From: Actinomortierella ambigua
Taxonomy: Eukaryota; Mortierellomycota; Mortierellomycetes; Mortierellales; Mortierellaceae
Reading direction: 5' to 3'
DNA: 64,000 bases
NCBI GenBank assembly: GCA_016098155.1
Contig: JAAAJB010000026.1
Location: 1 to 64,000, forward strand
How positions within the stretch are numbered: position 1 is the stretch's first letter; every line of letters starts with the position of its first letter. Below the pieces are notes generated by a model. The model did no database searches. It was given only the letters and a program-made list of their open reading frames with translations, and was not told the origin of the DNA. The position numbers and the translations under genes are program-made. Positions 10,830 to 24,201 of this stretch are shown here, one piece after another.

Positions 10830-10844
10830 CAACGAACTTCGTTG
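10830..10844. promoter_or_regulatory. 15-bp palindrome upstream of secreted-protein gene C
   Basis: CAACGAACTTCGTTG has perfect 7-bp arms around one base. It lies about 80 bp upstream of the TATA box of copy C. The same sequence, inverted with the gene, lies upstream of copy D at 63691-63705. I did not see it upstream of A or B. A dimeric transcription-factor site is a plausible reading. Confidence 0.45.
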
Positions 10845-10909
10845 AGATGGGTTGGGTAACTGAGCCCAATCTCCTTTCGCCTGGTCCCTCTCTTAGCGGC
10901 CTCCTTTCG

Positions 10910-10916
10910 TATAAAA
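10910..10916 (+). promoter_or_regulatory. TATA box of secreted-protein gene C
   Basis: TATAAAA, 203 nt before the ATG at 11113. Confidence 0.75.
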
Positions 10917-11112
10917 CCACCAAGACTCACAGATCATGCCCTCCATCTCAATCCGCCATTACACCTCACACAACCCCTCCACCTGAAGACCCTTCATCAG
11001 TAAGTTCAATAAGTCGAGTGACATTAGCCTTGCCCTCGATGTCTTTCATCCTTTCTTGTGACTCACCTTATCCTCAAACGCACACTCACTTTCATTAGTA
11101 AAAGTTCCCAAA

Positions 11113-11469
11113 ATGACACGCTGCTTGACCCTCCTCGCCATTGCTGCCATCACCACGACTACCTTCTTGAGTACGCTCGCCCACGGTGTCACTCTCAATG
11201 TCACGGATACCGATGGCGTCTCACACACGTACAAATACCGCACCCGATGCGAGAAACTCGCTAAACCTCTCACGATCGTGGCAGCCAACCACGACAGTAG
11301 CCTTTGCACACTCTTTCAGAGGGACAATTGCACTAAAGCTCCAGATACGGGGAGCGATGATTATGAGATCGACTACCTCGAGCTTCACGAGGGTGATATG
11401 GAGGAATCACCATTTTTCACGATGATGTCTTTCCGCTGTGAATTTGTTGGTGAACCAAATGATGTGTAG
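11113..11469 (+). CDS. Small secreted four-Cys protein C
   Basis: A 118-residue paralogue with leader MTRCLTLLAIAAITTTTFLS ending STLAHG. The mature domain again has four cysteines (TRC, C-x7-C in CTLFQRDNC, SFRC). The middle is acidic (DTGSDDYEIDYLELHEGDME) and there is an NVT glycosylation sequon early in the mature chain. The 5'UTR intron is 11000-11098 (99 nt). The palindrome at 10830 and the TATA box at 10910 lie upstream. As with its relatives there is no coding intron and no recognisable domain; the role is unknown. Confidence 0.8.
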   Translation: MTRCLTLLAIAAITTTTFLSTLAHGVTLNVTDTDGVSHTYKYRTRCEKLAKPLTIVAANHDSSLCTLFQRDNCTKAPDTGSDDYEIDYLELHEGDMEESPFFTMMSFRCEFVGEPNDV

Positions 11470-11928
11470 TCAGAGTCGAAGATCATTAAGACTCAAGTCT
11501 TTTGTCCCAGGGTCAGGGCCACCATAGTTCCACCGATTACCAACAAACCAGCCCTAGTTCAATCTCGCACATCTGTCACACGAAAAGCATGATTAAAACT
11601 GATGTTTCGCTGCAATCGAAAAGAGTATGCATGCATGTTTTTTGTCTCCGTGTGTCTTGCTTGTTTGCCATCAGTGGCGGCTGGTGATGATAGAGTAGTT
11701 GCTGGTGATGCATGTTTATGAAAGCCTAGAGAGCCTTTTACTTTTCTGAGCGTTTCTTCCTTCATTTCTTTTCGCTTGTTGCACCATGTATGCAAAAAAA
11801 AAAATACTAAAAAGAGTGAATAACTCTGGTGTCAAGAATGTTTTCAGAAGAGGGGGTTGGGTGGTACCAATTTGGGTGCGATTGGCTAACATACCCGCGC
11901 TAATTGGATGAGTCGATCACACCCCAAT

Positions 11929-12548
11929 ATGAATGCTCATCCTTGTCCTCATGCTTCCTCCGTTTGCACGTCTGGAAACTTGCACCTTACCTACCCTGTC
12001 TACGGCGCCATCGCAGGTAGCGCGCGACTTAGATTTACCTTCTGCAACTCCACGGACACACGATTGGAATGACTATCCTTCAAAATGTCTCTGGAGCTGT
12101 AGGAACAAGCAGGGCACATATTGCTTCAAGCACTCATAGGATGACTGCTATTGCTCGCTTCATTCAGTCATTCAGATACTCCACCTTGAACAATAGTCCT
12201 TACCCCTACAATACCATTTCCAAATCATTGGGTAAAATCTCGCTCTTAAATACAAACTTTCTCATTATTTCAGGGAATGCCCTGGCAAGCGACATGCAGT
12301 GCAGCCTATTCTCTTGGTTAGCGAGTCAGGCACCGGCGTCCGTAGCGGCACTAAAGGACATGTACGTCGAGGTAGTGGCAAGATGCGAGCTCATCACACC
12401 CGATATTTGCACCACCGGCACGACGGACGAGTACCAGACATCAACGACCTGCGTCTTCTGCTTACTCTGTCTAGCACGGGCACCGTCGGATGATCAACGG
12501 GTAGACGAGGGGCTTGTTGAGGCTTGCACGGAGCGGTCAGGCGTGTGA
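11929..12548 (+). pseudogene. Cys-rich coding remnant, probably broken
   Basis: Coding-like cysteine-rich pieces appear in successive frames. LHLTYPVYGAIAGSARLRF and FCNSTDTR come first (frame from 11929). After a one-base shift near 12063 follows NDYPSKCLWSCRNKQGTYCF, which is stopped by TAG. After a possible short intron (near 12230-12272) comes a last piece at about 12273-12548 with DMQCSLFSWLASQAP, RCELITPDIC and TCVFCLLCLA. The pieces look like one former secreted or membrane Cys-rich protein with a frameshift and a stop. Alternatively, 12069-12548 alone could be a short gene. I do not recognise the family. Confidence 0.3.
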
Positions 12549-13062
12549 ACCCAGATTGCGTGTCTGTCAAGAGCGGCTGCTGCAAAAAAACAGAGGGGGC
12601 GCACATGCTGCGGTCGCTATAGCCATCGCAGGGCCACACCAGCTTTTCTACAAGAAGGCACGCTCGCCTTTCTCCCGAGCGTTTGCACGCTATAAGAACA
12701 CCAGCTCATAAATGCAGGAATATGCAGGATTTTTTCAAGCTCCTCTCATCGATCTGATCCCGGAGGGGGCCCCATACTCGACGCATGGATTATATATAGG
12801 GAACGATGGAATTCTTGCTGCCCCGACTAACCGTTTGTATAAAAGCATGTTCAGCCGCTTTTGTCAACTGACTACGTCCGGATCCATCTTTGCTGAGGCT
12901 AATCAAGCGCTGGCATGTATTGATTGGTGTGATGAGATGACTTCAAATCCAATTGAAATTTTAGTTGTGGAATATCTACAAATTTTTAGAGTCTGTACAG
13001 GTGGTAGCTATAGTTTGTTTTGCTTGTTTGTTTTGCTCTGTGGAGGATCCCGCCTCTCTCAA
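12549..13062. other. Intergenic, 3' side of pyruvate kinase
   Basis: A further Cys-containing fragment (PDCVSVKSGCCKKTEG, near 12548-12600) may belong to the preceding remnant. Otherwise nothing is supported; the long open frame running into 13.1 kb is antisense to pyruvate kinase. Confidence 0.5.
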
Positions 13063-15719
13063 TTAAACGCTGACAAGGATGCGCATGGTGTTGGTGTTGC
13101 CAAAGCCAGAGCGGAAGCCCTGGACGGCAATGACAGTCTGGCCGGTCTTGAGGAGGCCAACCTTGTGAGCCTCCTGCATACCCCATCGCAGACGAGCATC
13201 AACATCATCCTGCCAGTCGTCCTGACGCTGCACATTGTAGATGAAGGGGTAGCAGCCGCGCGACAGATGGGTGGCACGGGCGGTCTGCTCGTTGCGGGTG
13301 ACAATGATGATGGGGCAACGAGGGCGGTACTTGGAGATCATGCGGGCAGTGTCACCGGAGGTCGACAGAACAATGATCGCGCCAGCCTGCTGCTCCATCG
13401 AGGCCGACACCGCCGAAGAGGCAACGGTCTCCGTTGTGGCCGTGGGGCGCTGCTGGAGCTGACGAAGCTCGTTGAACAGAGGAGGGTAGCAAATAGCCGA
13501 CTCGGCGAGAATGCAGGTCTCGTCCATGGTGCGGACAGCCTCGATGGGGTAGGCTCCCTTGGCGGTCTCACCTATTTAGCACAGAGAGAGGGATAAAAAA
13601 GAGAACGTAAGGAGCCTTGAACTGGAGTAATGAAATGAAAAAATGCAAGCTAGCCAGCGCCTCGCCTATGTCCATCGAGGACATCCTACTTACCAGACAA
13701 CATGACGCAGTCAGCGCCGTCCAGAACAGCGTTGGCAACATCGGACACCTCAGCACGAGTGGGGCGGGGGTTGTACTATTTGTGGAGCAAGATGGAAGGG
13801 GAGATTCGCCGTTAGCACTAAGGTTGCCTATTTTTTTGAGTTTCACAGTCACCAAATCCTGAGCACAAGGTTGGGGCACACATACGGTCATAGACTCCAG
13901 CATCTGAGTGGCGCAGATGATGGGCTTGCCAGCAAGGTTGCACTTGGCGATCATCATCTTCTGGGCAATGAAGACCTGGGAGCAAGGGATCTCGATACCA
14001 AGATCGCCACGAGCAACCATGATACCGTCAGTCTCCTTGAGAATCTCATCAAAGTTCTTGACACCCTGGTGGTTCTCGATCTTGCAGATAATGCGGATGT
14101 GCTTGCCCTCCTCACCCAGGACACGGCGGATCTCGCGAACGTCCTCGGCACGGCGAATGAACGAAGCAAAGATGATGTCAACATTGTTCTTCACACCAAA
14201 CTTGAGATCCGAGATATCCTTCTGGGACAAGGCAGGCAGATCCACAGCGGTCTTGGGCAGGTTGACACCCTTGCGCGAGCACAGCTTGCCGTTGTTGAGA
14301 GCCTGGACCTTGACGCTGTCCTGATCAACCTCGAGGACCTTGAACGAAAGGACACCGTCGTCAACGTAGATGATCTTGCCAGGAGTGATGACCTTGGTCA
14401 AGTTCTTGTAGTCAACGTACATGACCTCGCCGTCGCAAATGTTGGCGTACTTGTCGTCTGTGGAGAAGACCATCGTGTGGCCGGCGGTAATAGGAACCTC
14501 AACGTCATCCCTCATCAGACCAGTGCGGATCTCGGGGCCCTTGGTGTCGAGGGCGATGCCGATAGGGCGACCAGGGTGCTCTACATGATCATTCCGAAGA
14601 GACAAGACAAAAGCCAGGTTAGTTTGATAGGGAAAAAATGAAATAGCGGAAAGTGTCGTGTAGTAGAGGGAGAGGATGAAAAATCCGAGGGGAAGTGGAG
14701 GGATCAAAAAAGATGGGCAACTTTCGGACCCAAGGCAGTGCTACTGCTGAGGAGCGAAAATCCACGAAAAATTAAAGTTGACTTTTTTCTCCCTCCTCAA
14801 ATTGTCAAGCCTCAGAACTAAATAAACGACGCGGGCAATAAAACTGATAAGACTGCACAAAAGAATTGCAGAGATAAACAAAAGGTACCATTCCCTCCTG
14901 TTCCCAGCCATGGGTGTGACCACAGAGCAAACAATAGGGAGGAGAGCCTCTTCACTCAGGGTGTCAAAGGTTTGGGGGGGGGGGAAGGACATGCAAAAGC
15001 GAAACATGGCTACACTCAAACGCTGGTAGGAGAGGGTTCGACGTGGCTCCCTCGCCTAACAATGATGCACAGAAGATCTCCCTCTCACGCAGTATCTGCA
15101 GATAAGGAAACAAAAGTGAAACGAACGACCCAACGTTGATTGCTCCGAGTGATGATGGTGGCGGCAACCAAAAGAGAGTCTCTACCCATCCCAAGCGAGT
15201 GGACAACATACCGGCACAGCTCTTGCGAGTGTTATCAATGACAGACTGGTGGTACTCGTACGAGCCATGGCTGAAGTTCTGTTTTGGGGCAAAGACAAAC
15301 GAAAAGAGGACCATGGATACGATTAGAGGCTTCTGATCAAGGATGTGTGTTTAGCCCCAATTGGGCACCATGCAGATAGCCCTCCATGTTCTCATTCTTC
15401 CTCGAAAGCGGGCGCATACCATGCGAACAATGTTCATGCCGGCATCACGCAGCTTGGTGATCATCTCAACGCTGTTGGTCTTAGGGCCTATGTGTCGGGT
15501 TCACGTTAAAGCGCATGTCCCGTTAGTATTGCGTGCAAAGAGCGAGATTGCCTCAGATCGATCCATGGAGAGCTCCTGATATGTATGTCAGCCAAGGGTG
15601 GCAATACCGATTGTGCAGATGATCGACGTCTTGCGGAGGTTGACAGGCTGATAGTCGATATCGAGGGCCGAGGTCCACTCGAGGTTGGTCTTGATGCTGT
15701 CGTCGGTAAAGCTGGACAT
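13063..15719 (-). CDS. PYK: Pyruvate kinase
   Basis: Glycolytic enzyme that transfers phosphate from phosphoenolpyruvate to ADP in the cytosol. Six exons (15719-15608, 15487-15420, 15278-15212, 14580-13886, 13775-13694, 13571-13063) join in frame to 510 residues, the usual length. Seen: [15 protein letters not shown] at the start of the barrel, [23 protein letters not shown], the catalytic-lysine and metal-site region [42 protein letters not shown] and [12 protein letters not shown], then the allosteric C-domain. The intron between exons 3 and 4 is long for this locus (631 nt); the rest are about 80-140 nt. No C-terminal peroxisomal signal (ends ILVSV). Start chosen at the ATG giving [10 protein letters not shown], which matches fungal enzymes. 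Confidence 0.96.
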
Positions 15720-16740
15720 GTTTGGAGCGTGTATTAGGGTGACGGAGGGTGGGGACAAGAGGTGTGTAATGGTGATGAATGAGAATAAATGAGAGAAATG
15801 AGAAAAGAAAAGCGAGGAAGGAAAAAATGGCCTTGCGTTTTATGCGACCCTGCTGTCTTAGTTCTTGGAGCTAAGGACGCCCAAGGAAGAAGAGGAAAAA
15901 AAAATGCGACGCAAAAGCGTCACGGCTAACAACAAAGCAAACCAGATTTTGAGTACCTTGAATTAATTCAATGAGCGAATGGATCCCAGACACACAGAAA
16001 AAGTCTCACACCACACCGACTGAGTCCTCCGACAAAGCCGAGCCTGAGCAGAAACAGACGTCAATACTCAGCCATCCACGCCCGGGATACTTGAACGGCC
16101 CATCGCATGGCATCCGTTTCGTCCAAAAACAGTTTGTCTTCACATCCTTCTTCGACTCAGCCTCTTTCGGTTCTGCGTGTCCGTCTCGGGCACCCAACCA
16201 AGACGGTTGTGGGTGGCGATCCACCTGGCAGAGAGAGAGAGAGCGCGAGAGAGAGCGAGAGCGACCTTATCTTGGATTGATTCTCTCGTTATCAGCGAGT
16301 CGATATCTCCAACAGGGACATCTCTGTCCAATGGTCCCCCTTCCCCTGCCCCATCACCGTTGGTACTCTGATCCACGGGAGGTGGGAGATGTCGAGGAAG
16401 AGAAAGCAGTCGCACCCTCTCTCCCCCCCTCTACCCAACCAGCCCATGCTCTGCAATCGATGGTGCTTATCAGGGGAAAGAAATAAAAAAGATATTTGGA
16501 CAAACAGATCAAGCTCCAGAGACAGTGGAAACAAAGATAAAGATTTCTTTTGGAGGGGCGTCAATGTACAGGCTGCAGGTAAAAAATCTTTTACCTGCTA
16601 TCAGCGTCATCGTCGTCATTGAGGAAAGCCTGCGATGCTTTTGGGTTCAACAAATACAACTCCCCTCCCCCTTCTTTCCCTCCGAGCTGTCTGTGCGTCC
16701 CTTGGGTTTGGGCAACACGTTTTTTTTTAATACGCTATTC
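15720..16740. other. Pyruvate kinase upstream region
   Basis: About 1 kb between the pyruvate kinase start (minus) and the 3' end of the PC-esterase-like gene (minus). Contains a GA tract at 16231-16262. No gene is supported. Confidence 0.5.
16231..16262. repeat. GA-rich microsatellite
   Basis: Mostly GA dinucleotides with a few GC interruptions. Confidence 0.8.
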
Positions 16741-19557
16741 TTAAAATCCTTCCTCTTCAGCACAGAGACCAAGCTTGTATTGTAGCTCCTCCAACATTGC
16801 CTCGATCGCTACCCGCCCCACAAAGGACAAAAAAAAAGTGAAGAGCGAAAAAAAAAAAGGGTGAGTTAGTGATCCATTCTGTAACCCGGTCATTTTGCCC
16901 AACATATTCAGGAACCACCCAGTGTATCCCGCCTTACCGTCGGTGCCATGGTAATGGCTTCGATCGGGGCTGGTGTCGACCATCGACAAAGTCATGGGGA
17001 AGAAGTCCATGAAGGGCACCCCGTTCAGCATCATCACCTCCTCAGCAACCTGGTTCCAATAGCGGAGGCGGTAAATCGAGCGCCAATCGTGGACATGCAG
17101 GCTGTCAACCGGCTGTGTCTCTGGATAGGCTACCATGCCGGCCCACACCAGCTTGGTGGCAGTTCGCTCGATCCGAGGCTCAGCGCGCTTGCTCTTCATC
17201 GTACGGATGTTGCCGTTCTCGCCTCCTTGACCGAGAGAACGTTTGCTGAGACGAATGCGGGTCGCCTCTTTCGACCTCGACACCGACGATGCATCTGACG
17301 GCGAAGAGGGAGAAGAGAGACTGGAATTGATCTTGTTTTGTCTGGACGGCCGAGACTGATTCAGTGTCGCAGGCGATGACGGTGATGGAGAGTCTTCGGA
17401 TCCGCGTTGTGGGGAACGACTGTTTGATCCTTCGGCCTTGGGAGGAGACACGTATGGCTTGTTCTGCCCCTCTTGCCCTCGTTGTTGCTGCTGCTGCTCT
17501 TTCTTGCTAGGCTGAGAGAGTGGTGCGGTGTCTTGTTGGGAAGGTTGTTTTTGTTTTCTTGGTGGTTTGTCGGTTCCAGGGCGACGATTACTCTTCTCGC
17601 CCTGGAACATGAGTGTCCCCGATTTGTTATCATTCGCGACAGGGGCAGCAGACTTCGAGACCCGTTGGTGAATCAGTCCATCCCGTCCTTGTCGCGGAGT
17701 GGCACCGTCCTCTCCCCCACCCAGTGAACCGTCGACCTCGTCAAAGCCATCGTTGTCATCGCCATCGCCACGCTCGTCTTCGTCTTGAGAGGGTGGATCA
17801 CGATCTTGGTCGGCTGGAGCAGTGTCATCATCGCCTTCGTAGTCCGATTCATATTCGTTGTCCTCAAAGTCGTCTTGAGGGGCTGGGCCAATAATCCGAT
17901 GTGGCTCCCAGTCTTCGAGCTCGTCAGTAGCATAAGCCGAGTCCTCTTCGTCGCCCCCCTCATCCAGCAGATCTTCAACATCCTCATCGTCGAGATCCTC
18001 GGTGTCACGAGCAGTCTGTTGAAAGTCATCAATGAGATCCAACAGTAGGCTATGGTACTTCTCAGTGGTCATCTGTTGATCCAAGTATTTCGTCCCAGTC
18101 GCCCATTGACCAAGGTTGGTTACTAAAAGGTCAGCTGGCGCGATTTTGCGGGTCATGAGTGGATCCAGCAAGTATGAGATGGATGTTGTTTCAACCATTG
18201 TGTCCAGGCTGTCCAGTGAGGACGCAGCTAAATTGTCGTTTTAGGTGACATTGGTTTGAGTCTGCGTGTAAGTAGGATTGTCGGCGATTCTATCAAAGCA
18301 TTTTTCTCGCAATCCACCAGAACTAGAAATAACCTACTCAAAGTCTGGATCTGGGCAGTCCCATTCAAACGCCTCAGGAGGTGCTCTAAAAGCACTCGAA
18401 GTTGCGGGTCACCTTGGAAGGAGACCTTCTTTGCCTTGGCACCCCGTCGACTGAGACAAGATCTGGTCAAGGGACGGTCGTAGCGGCAACCGAGCGGTGT
18501 CCAAGTATAGTTGGCCTTGCGCCAGCTATTCTTGTCCTCTGCGTGTGCTGGAAGCCACGCTCCTTGGACTGCAAACTGCCTTGAGCACAGTGGAAGCTGC
18601 GATGGTGAGCCACTGCTTTCATCAGGTTTGGCGAGAGGGTCTCTTGGGTCTCTGTACACTTCGTGGTATTCTCTTGTGTTTTTGCTGCCGTATTTCTTGA
18701 GCGCATCAGCGCCACTGGCGTACACCACCTTGGTAGCGATGAACGGACTGCTCTTCTCCATCACAAAATCTGCCGAATGCAGAGAGCGGGGCGCAGCAGT
18801 ACGGGAAGGACAGCCACGGCAGACTTCAAGCGAGAAGGCTTCCACAACCTTCTGGAGCTTGAGGTCTGGCCAGCGATCGTGCTGCTCCAGAACAGCGCCG
18901 TAATTGTCGTACATGTGGGTGATGTCGAGCGAAAGTTTGCCAGGATTTGAGATGTGGAAAGGAAAAACATACAGGCAATGACCTGCATGGTACCAGTCAG
19001 GAGGTGCAAGCTTTTCTGCACCACTAAAAGCGACGTAGAACGCATCTGGTCCCGAAAACTGGCGATGGAAGGCGTCGTGGGTGACGTTGCGCGAAATCAA
19101 TGGCTTGAGCTCCGCTGTTTTGCAAAGTGTCTTGTATTCCAGAAGGAAATAGACTGTGATGAGTTTCCATGTTCTTGGGGGTATTGATCTTCAACTCTCG
19201 TGGATACTTGCTTTTAGTAGGTGTGCTTACCCGATCGCGACGGCGAACGCGAACGAGACCCTCGTTGCAGACATACGGCGAGAAGCAAATGTCGACGCTG
19301 AAGTCGGGGTGCTTTGACTCGATTGGTGTACATTCAATTGGCTCGAGGAGAAGTAGTTTTTGGCGGTCGTATGGTTTGAGTGTAGGGCAAACGGGTTGGT
19401 CGAGACGATTGAGGATCTGGCTATACACAGCGGGGCTACTGAGGTAGTCCGTCCATACAAGGTTATACGGGATTAAAAGCCATAGGCCAATAATACCCGC
19501 TGACCACATGAGGCATCGCTTCTTGGACCGCGAGCCGATGGGCAATCCTATAGCCAT
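16741..19557 (-). CDS. Type II membrane protein with PC-esterase-like (Cas1p/NXPE/TBL) domain lacking the catalytic Ser
   Basis: Four exons (19557-19231, 19130-18338, 18227-16938, 16808-16741) give 825 residues. A basic stretch and one membrane segment (about 17-35) anchor a lumenal protein. Next come a beta-sandwich-like region (AFYVAFSGAEKLAPPDWYHA) and the PC-esterase landmarks: YTWTPLGCRYDRPLTRSCL, a block I GDPQLR at about 349-354, VTNLGQWATG, and near the C-terminus VDTSPDRSHYHG with the D-x-x-H pair at about 795-798. Family members O-acetylate or de-acetylate glycans in the Golgi and normally have GDS in block I. Here the Ser is Pro, so the usual acyl-enzyme cannot form at that residue. 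A long acidic, Ser/Gln/Pro-rich insert (about 430-640) splits the domain. Family call is good; activity is doubtful. Confidence 0.72.
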
Positions 19558-20046
19558 GGTGGTATGTACGTTGTTGCGTGTGAGGGAGGGAATAAGAACA
19601 GCACAAAATGGGGTGAACACAGGTGGAGAAAGTTCTTTGGGTGGTAAGTAAGCGGGCATATTATTCATAAAGGTCCTCCATGCCTGCGACATACGTCGCT
19701 ACATTCTCACTCGATCTGTTGACTCACTAAGCGTGGTACCTGTGTTTCTCTGTAAAATCATGGAAGTGACTCGGCTCATGCCGTCTCGCTCCAATAGCTT
19801 CTTGACTTTCTGGCTCACCCTGTACTGTAAGTTAGGCTCCTTCCCCTTTTGGTGTATCTTTATCTCCCACGGGCGCGCAGGCGCGGACCTGCGGGTATTG
19901 ATGTAATTTAGGCCTTAATTACGCTCTCCCTTCCAGAGGATTCGTGTACAGCTGAACGCGTGTGCCTTACCTTGCCTTGGCTTTAACTCCTACAATTGTT
20001 ACATTAACAGTTCGACTTTTACCACCCACCTCTACATTCACTCACT
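19558..20046. promoter_or_regulatory. Shared divergent promoter region
   Basis: 489 bp between the PC-esterase-like gene (minus) and proteasome beta4 (plus). No obvious proteasome-associated control element was recognised by eye. Confidence 0.4.
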
Positions 20047-20885
20047 ATGGAGACCCTTTTCGGCATCACTGGCAAGGACTTTGTCATTGCGGCATACGAC
20101 ACCAAGGCTGTGGCCTCAATTACAATGATGAAGATTGGCGAGGACAAGTCGCGCAACCTCAACGACCATTCGGTGATGCTCTACTCTGGCGAGCCCGGCG
20201 ACGGCGTCCACTTTGCAGAATATATCGAGCGCAACGTTAAGCTGAACGGTATTCGTCACGGTCTGGAGATGAGCCCCAAGGCAGTAGCAAGTTTTGCACG
20301 ACGAGAACTCGCTGATAGCTTGCGTAGCAGGGTAAGTTTTCAAGAGACAAATCCCCGGGTAGCAACTTTGCACCTACTGCCGTTACATTACAGGAGTGCA
20401 CGGATTGGGCGTGCGGTTTAGCAGGCTACAGCAAAGAGATTGCTTCAACCTCTTTCCCCTCCGTACCTATGGCTACACATTGTGTTGGCGCGTCAATCTT
20501 CGCTCTGAATTGATTTTTTCCTCCCTTCAAAGTCCTATGAAAGGTCGCCTAACCACACGCATGCTTCATCTTCATCCTCAACTAGAAACCATACTCTGTC
20601 AATTTGTTGATTGCTGGATACGATGTCAAGAAGGACACACCTGCACTTTACTGGATGGACCATCTGGCCTCGTCAGCAGAGGTCCCATTTGCAGCACACG
20701 GGTATGGCGCGTACTACTGCCTGTCAATGATGGACCGCTACCACCGACCCGACATCACAGAGGAGGAGGGCATCAAACTGCTTAAGATGTGTATCAACGA
20801 GCTTCGAACCCGTATGATCCTGAACATGCCAGATTTTGTCGCCAAGGTTGTCACCAAGGAAGGCATCCGCGTCGTACAACTCTGA
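20047..20885 (+). CDS. PRE1: 20S proteasome subunit beta4 (yeast Pre1, human PSMB2)
   Basis: Non-catalytic beta subunit of the 20S core, which degrades ubiquitylated proteins in cytosol and nucleus. Exons 20047-20331 and 20586-20885 give 194 residues, the expected size. The product begins directly at the fold without a propeptide (METLFGITGKDFVIAAYDTK), lacks the N-terminal threonine of active subunits, and carries the beta4 signatures KSRNLNDHSVMLYSGEPGD, FAEYIERN, AAHGYGAYYCLSMMDRYHRP and VTKEGIRVV. The single intron (254 nt) follows SLRSR. Identity is clear from full-length agreement with Pre1/PSMB2. Confidence 0.95.
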
Positions 20886-21238
20886 GAGCACCCATGTAGA
20901 TCGTGGAGGAGGCAGCAACTGAGGAAGAGAGGAGCCGAAAGATATCCAAAATTTGATTAAAAGCGAAAAACATCAACAACAAATCTAGTGGCACGTTGGC
21001 GACCTGTACAATGACCAAAGCATGCGTTCAAGGCTTGGACAACTGTTGTTTTTTTTTTGACCGTGTGCAAGAGAGTTACAATTTTTCATACCCCATTTAT
21101 TGTTTTCTGGGAGAAGCAACTGGCAGATCCCTATAGCTAGGCCTGTGGGCGTGGGTATAATGAGGCGATTTGATTTATAACTCTGAGAAAAAAAGGATGC
21201 GATTTTTGGCCAGCAGGCGTCTCCGAGATCAGAGCCGT
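20886..21238. other. Convergent 3' intergenic region
   Basis: Lies between the 3' ends of beta4 (plus) and the Trp-rich peptide gene (minus). No gene seen; 3'UTR signals are likely here. Confidence 0.5.
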
Positions 21239-21604
21239 TTACCACCACCAACCACCATACCACCAGGGGTAATAGCATGACCACCACCATGGCCAGCCCC
21301 ATGAGCCCCAACCACCCCAGCCGCCCCACTTGCTGGCCTGGCTTTCGCCGTCGATCTGCGCAATAGGCAAGCCTTGTTGGTCAAAGGGAGCGGGGCGGCC
21401 GAAGGCAAGTGCCTGGCTCTCGATCAGCTGCTGCAGCTGTTGCATGGTCGCAGCATCCATGGTGGTTTGGGCCGGAGGAGGAAGCAGGCCGACAGACTTG
21501 GCTGGGTTAACGGATTGAGCCTGAGGCGCCTCTTGGCGGGGCACGAGGGCATTCGTAGTGGCCAGGGTGGCCAGGACGGCAATGGTGGCGAACTTGAAGT
21601 GCAT
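21239..21604 (-). CDS. Secreted Trp/Gly-rich peptide precursor 1
   Basis: A 121-residue precursor. The signal peptide MHFKFATIAVLATLATTNA is followed by a spacer rich in Ala, Gln and Pro, and a short C-terminal domain beginning SKWGGWGGWGSWGW that is more than one third Trp with Gly and Tyr and ends in WWYGGWWW. It resembles the gene at 28300-28689: same MHFK start, same size, same ASKWGGW entry to the Trp-rich tail. The start was chosen because it opens a perfect signal peptide and lies about 105 nt below a TATA box (21715-21708). Function unknown; such tails can bind carbohydrate or membranes, but that is speculation. No homologous named family is known to me. Confidence 0.68.
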   Translation of the reverse strand: MHFKFATIAVLATLATTNALVPRQEAPQAQSVNPAKSVGLLPPPAQTTMDAATMQQLQQLIESQALAFGRPAPFDQQGLPIAQIDGESQASKWGGWGGWGSWGWPWWWSCYYPWWYGGWWW

Positions 21605-23915
<2,311 letters not shown>

Positions 23916-24201
23916 ATGCCCTCCTTTACTTTATTGTCATGGTACAAGCAATACCCGCCACTTGTAAAATACACATGTTTTTCCTGTCATCATCTCTACG
24001 TACTCTGGACTCGCCCTGAGTTGCCCTTGTGACTGCACCTTTTTCTCGTGTTTCCCTTTCAGATTAGTTGCCCTAATCTGTAGCCTCCAAGCCACCAGAG
24101 GAACCTCCCTCGCTCCGGACTTTTTTGATGCACGGCTGGGTCGCACCTCCACCTTTGCATTGGTGATTGTCCCTGACGTTCTTGACTTCTCCAACACAGC
24201 C
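23916..24201. other. Intergenic, LYS1 3' side and bS21m 5' side
   Basis: Short gap of 286 bp with no coding signal. Confidence 0.5.

Larger units (their letters stand above)
5872..11900 (+). repeat. Tandem array of about 1.6-1.8 kb units carrying secreted-protein genes
   Basis: The unit consists of promoter, 5'UTR intron, small secreted protein gene, conserved 3' block and several hundred bases of alignable downstream DNA. Starts are spaced 7793 to 9414 (1.62 kb) and 9414 to 11113 (1.70 kb). The 3' block TGTCAAGCGAAAAGCATG recurs near 6076, 8153 and, with small changes, 9793 and 11575. Intergenic stretches also align pairwise, for example 6998-7260 with 8770-8940 and 7420-7510 with 9050-9125. 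The 6.0-7.6, 8.1-9.2, 9.8-10.9 and 11.5-11.9 kb gaps are therefore repeat-unit flank and hold no other supported gene. Confidence 0.75.

Noticed and set aside
12712..13596. Long plus-strand open frame of 294 codons
   Set aside because: Its second half is antisense to the pyruvate kinase last exon and its first half has no coding character.
13871..14641. 256-codon plus-strand open frame
   Set aside because: Exactly antisense to the main pyruvate kinase exon; a mirror of its codon bias.
14581..15211. Large pyruvate kinase intron as a possible nested gene
   Set aside because: Open frames inside are short, without signal or motif; treated as a long intron.
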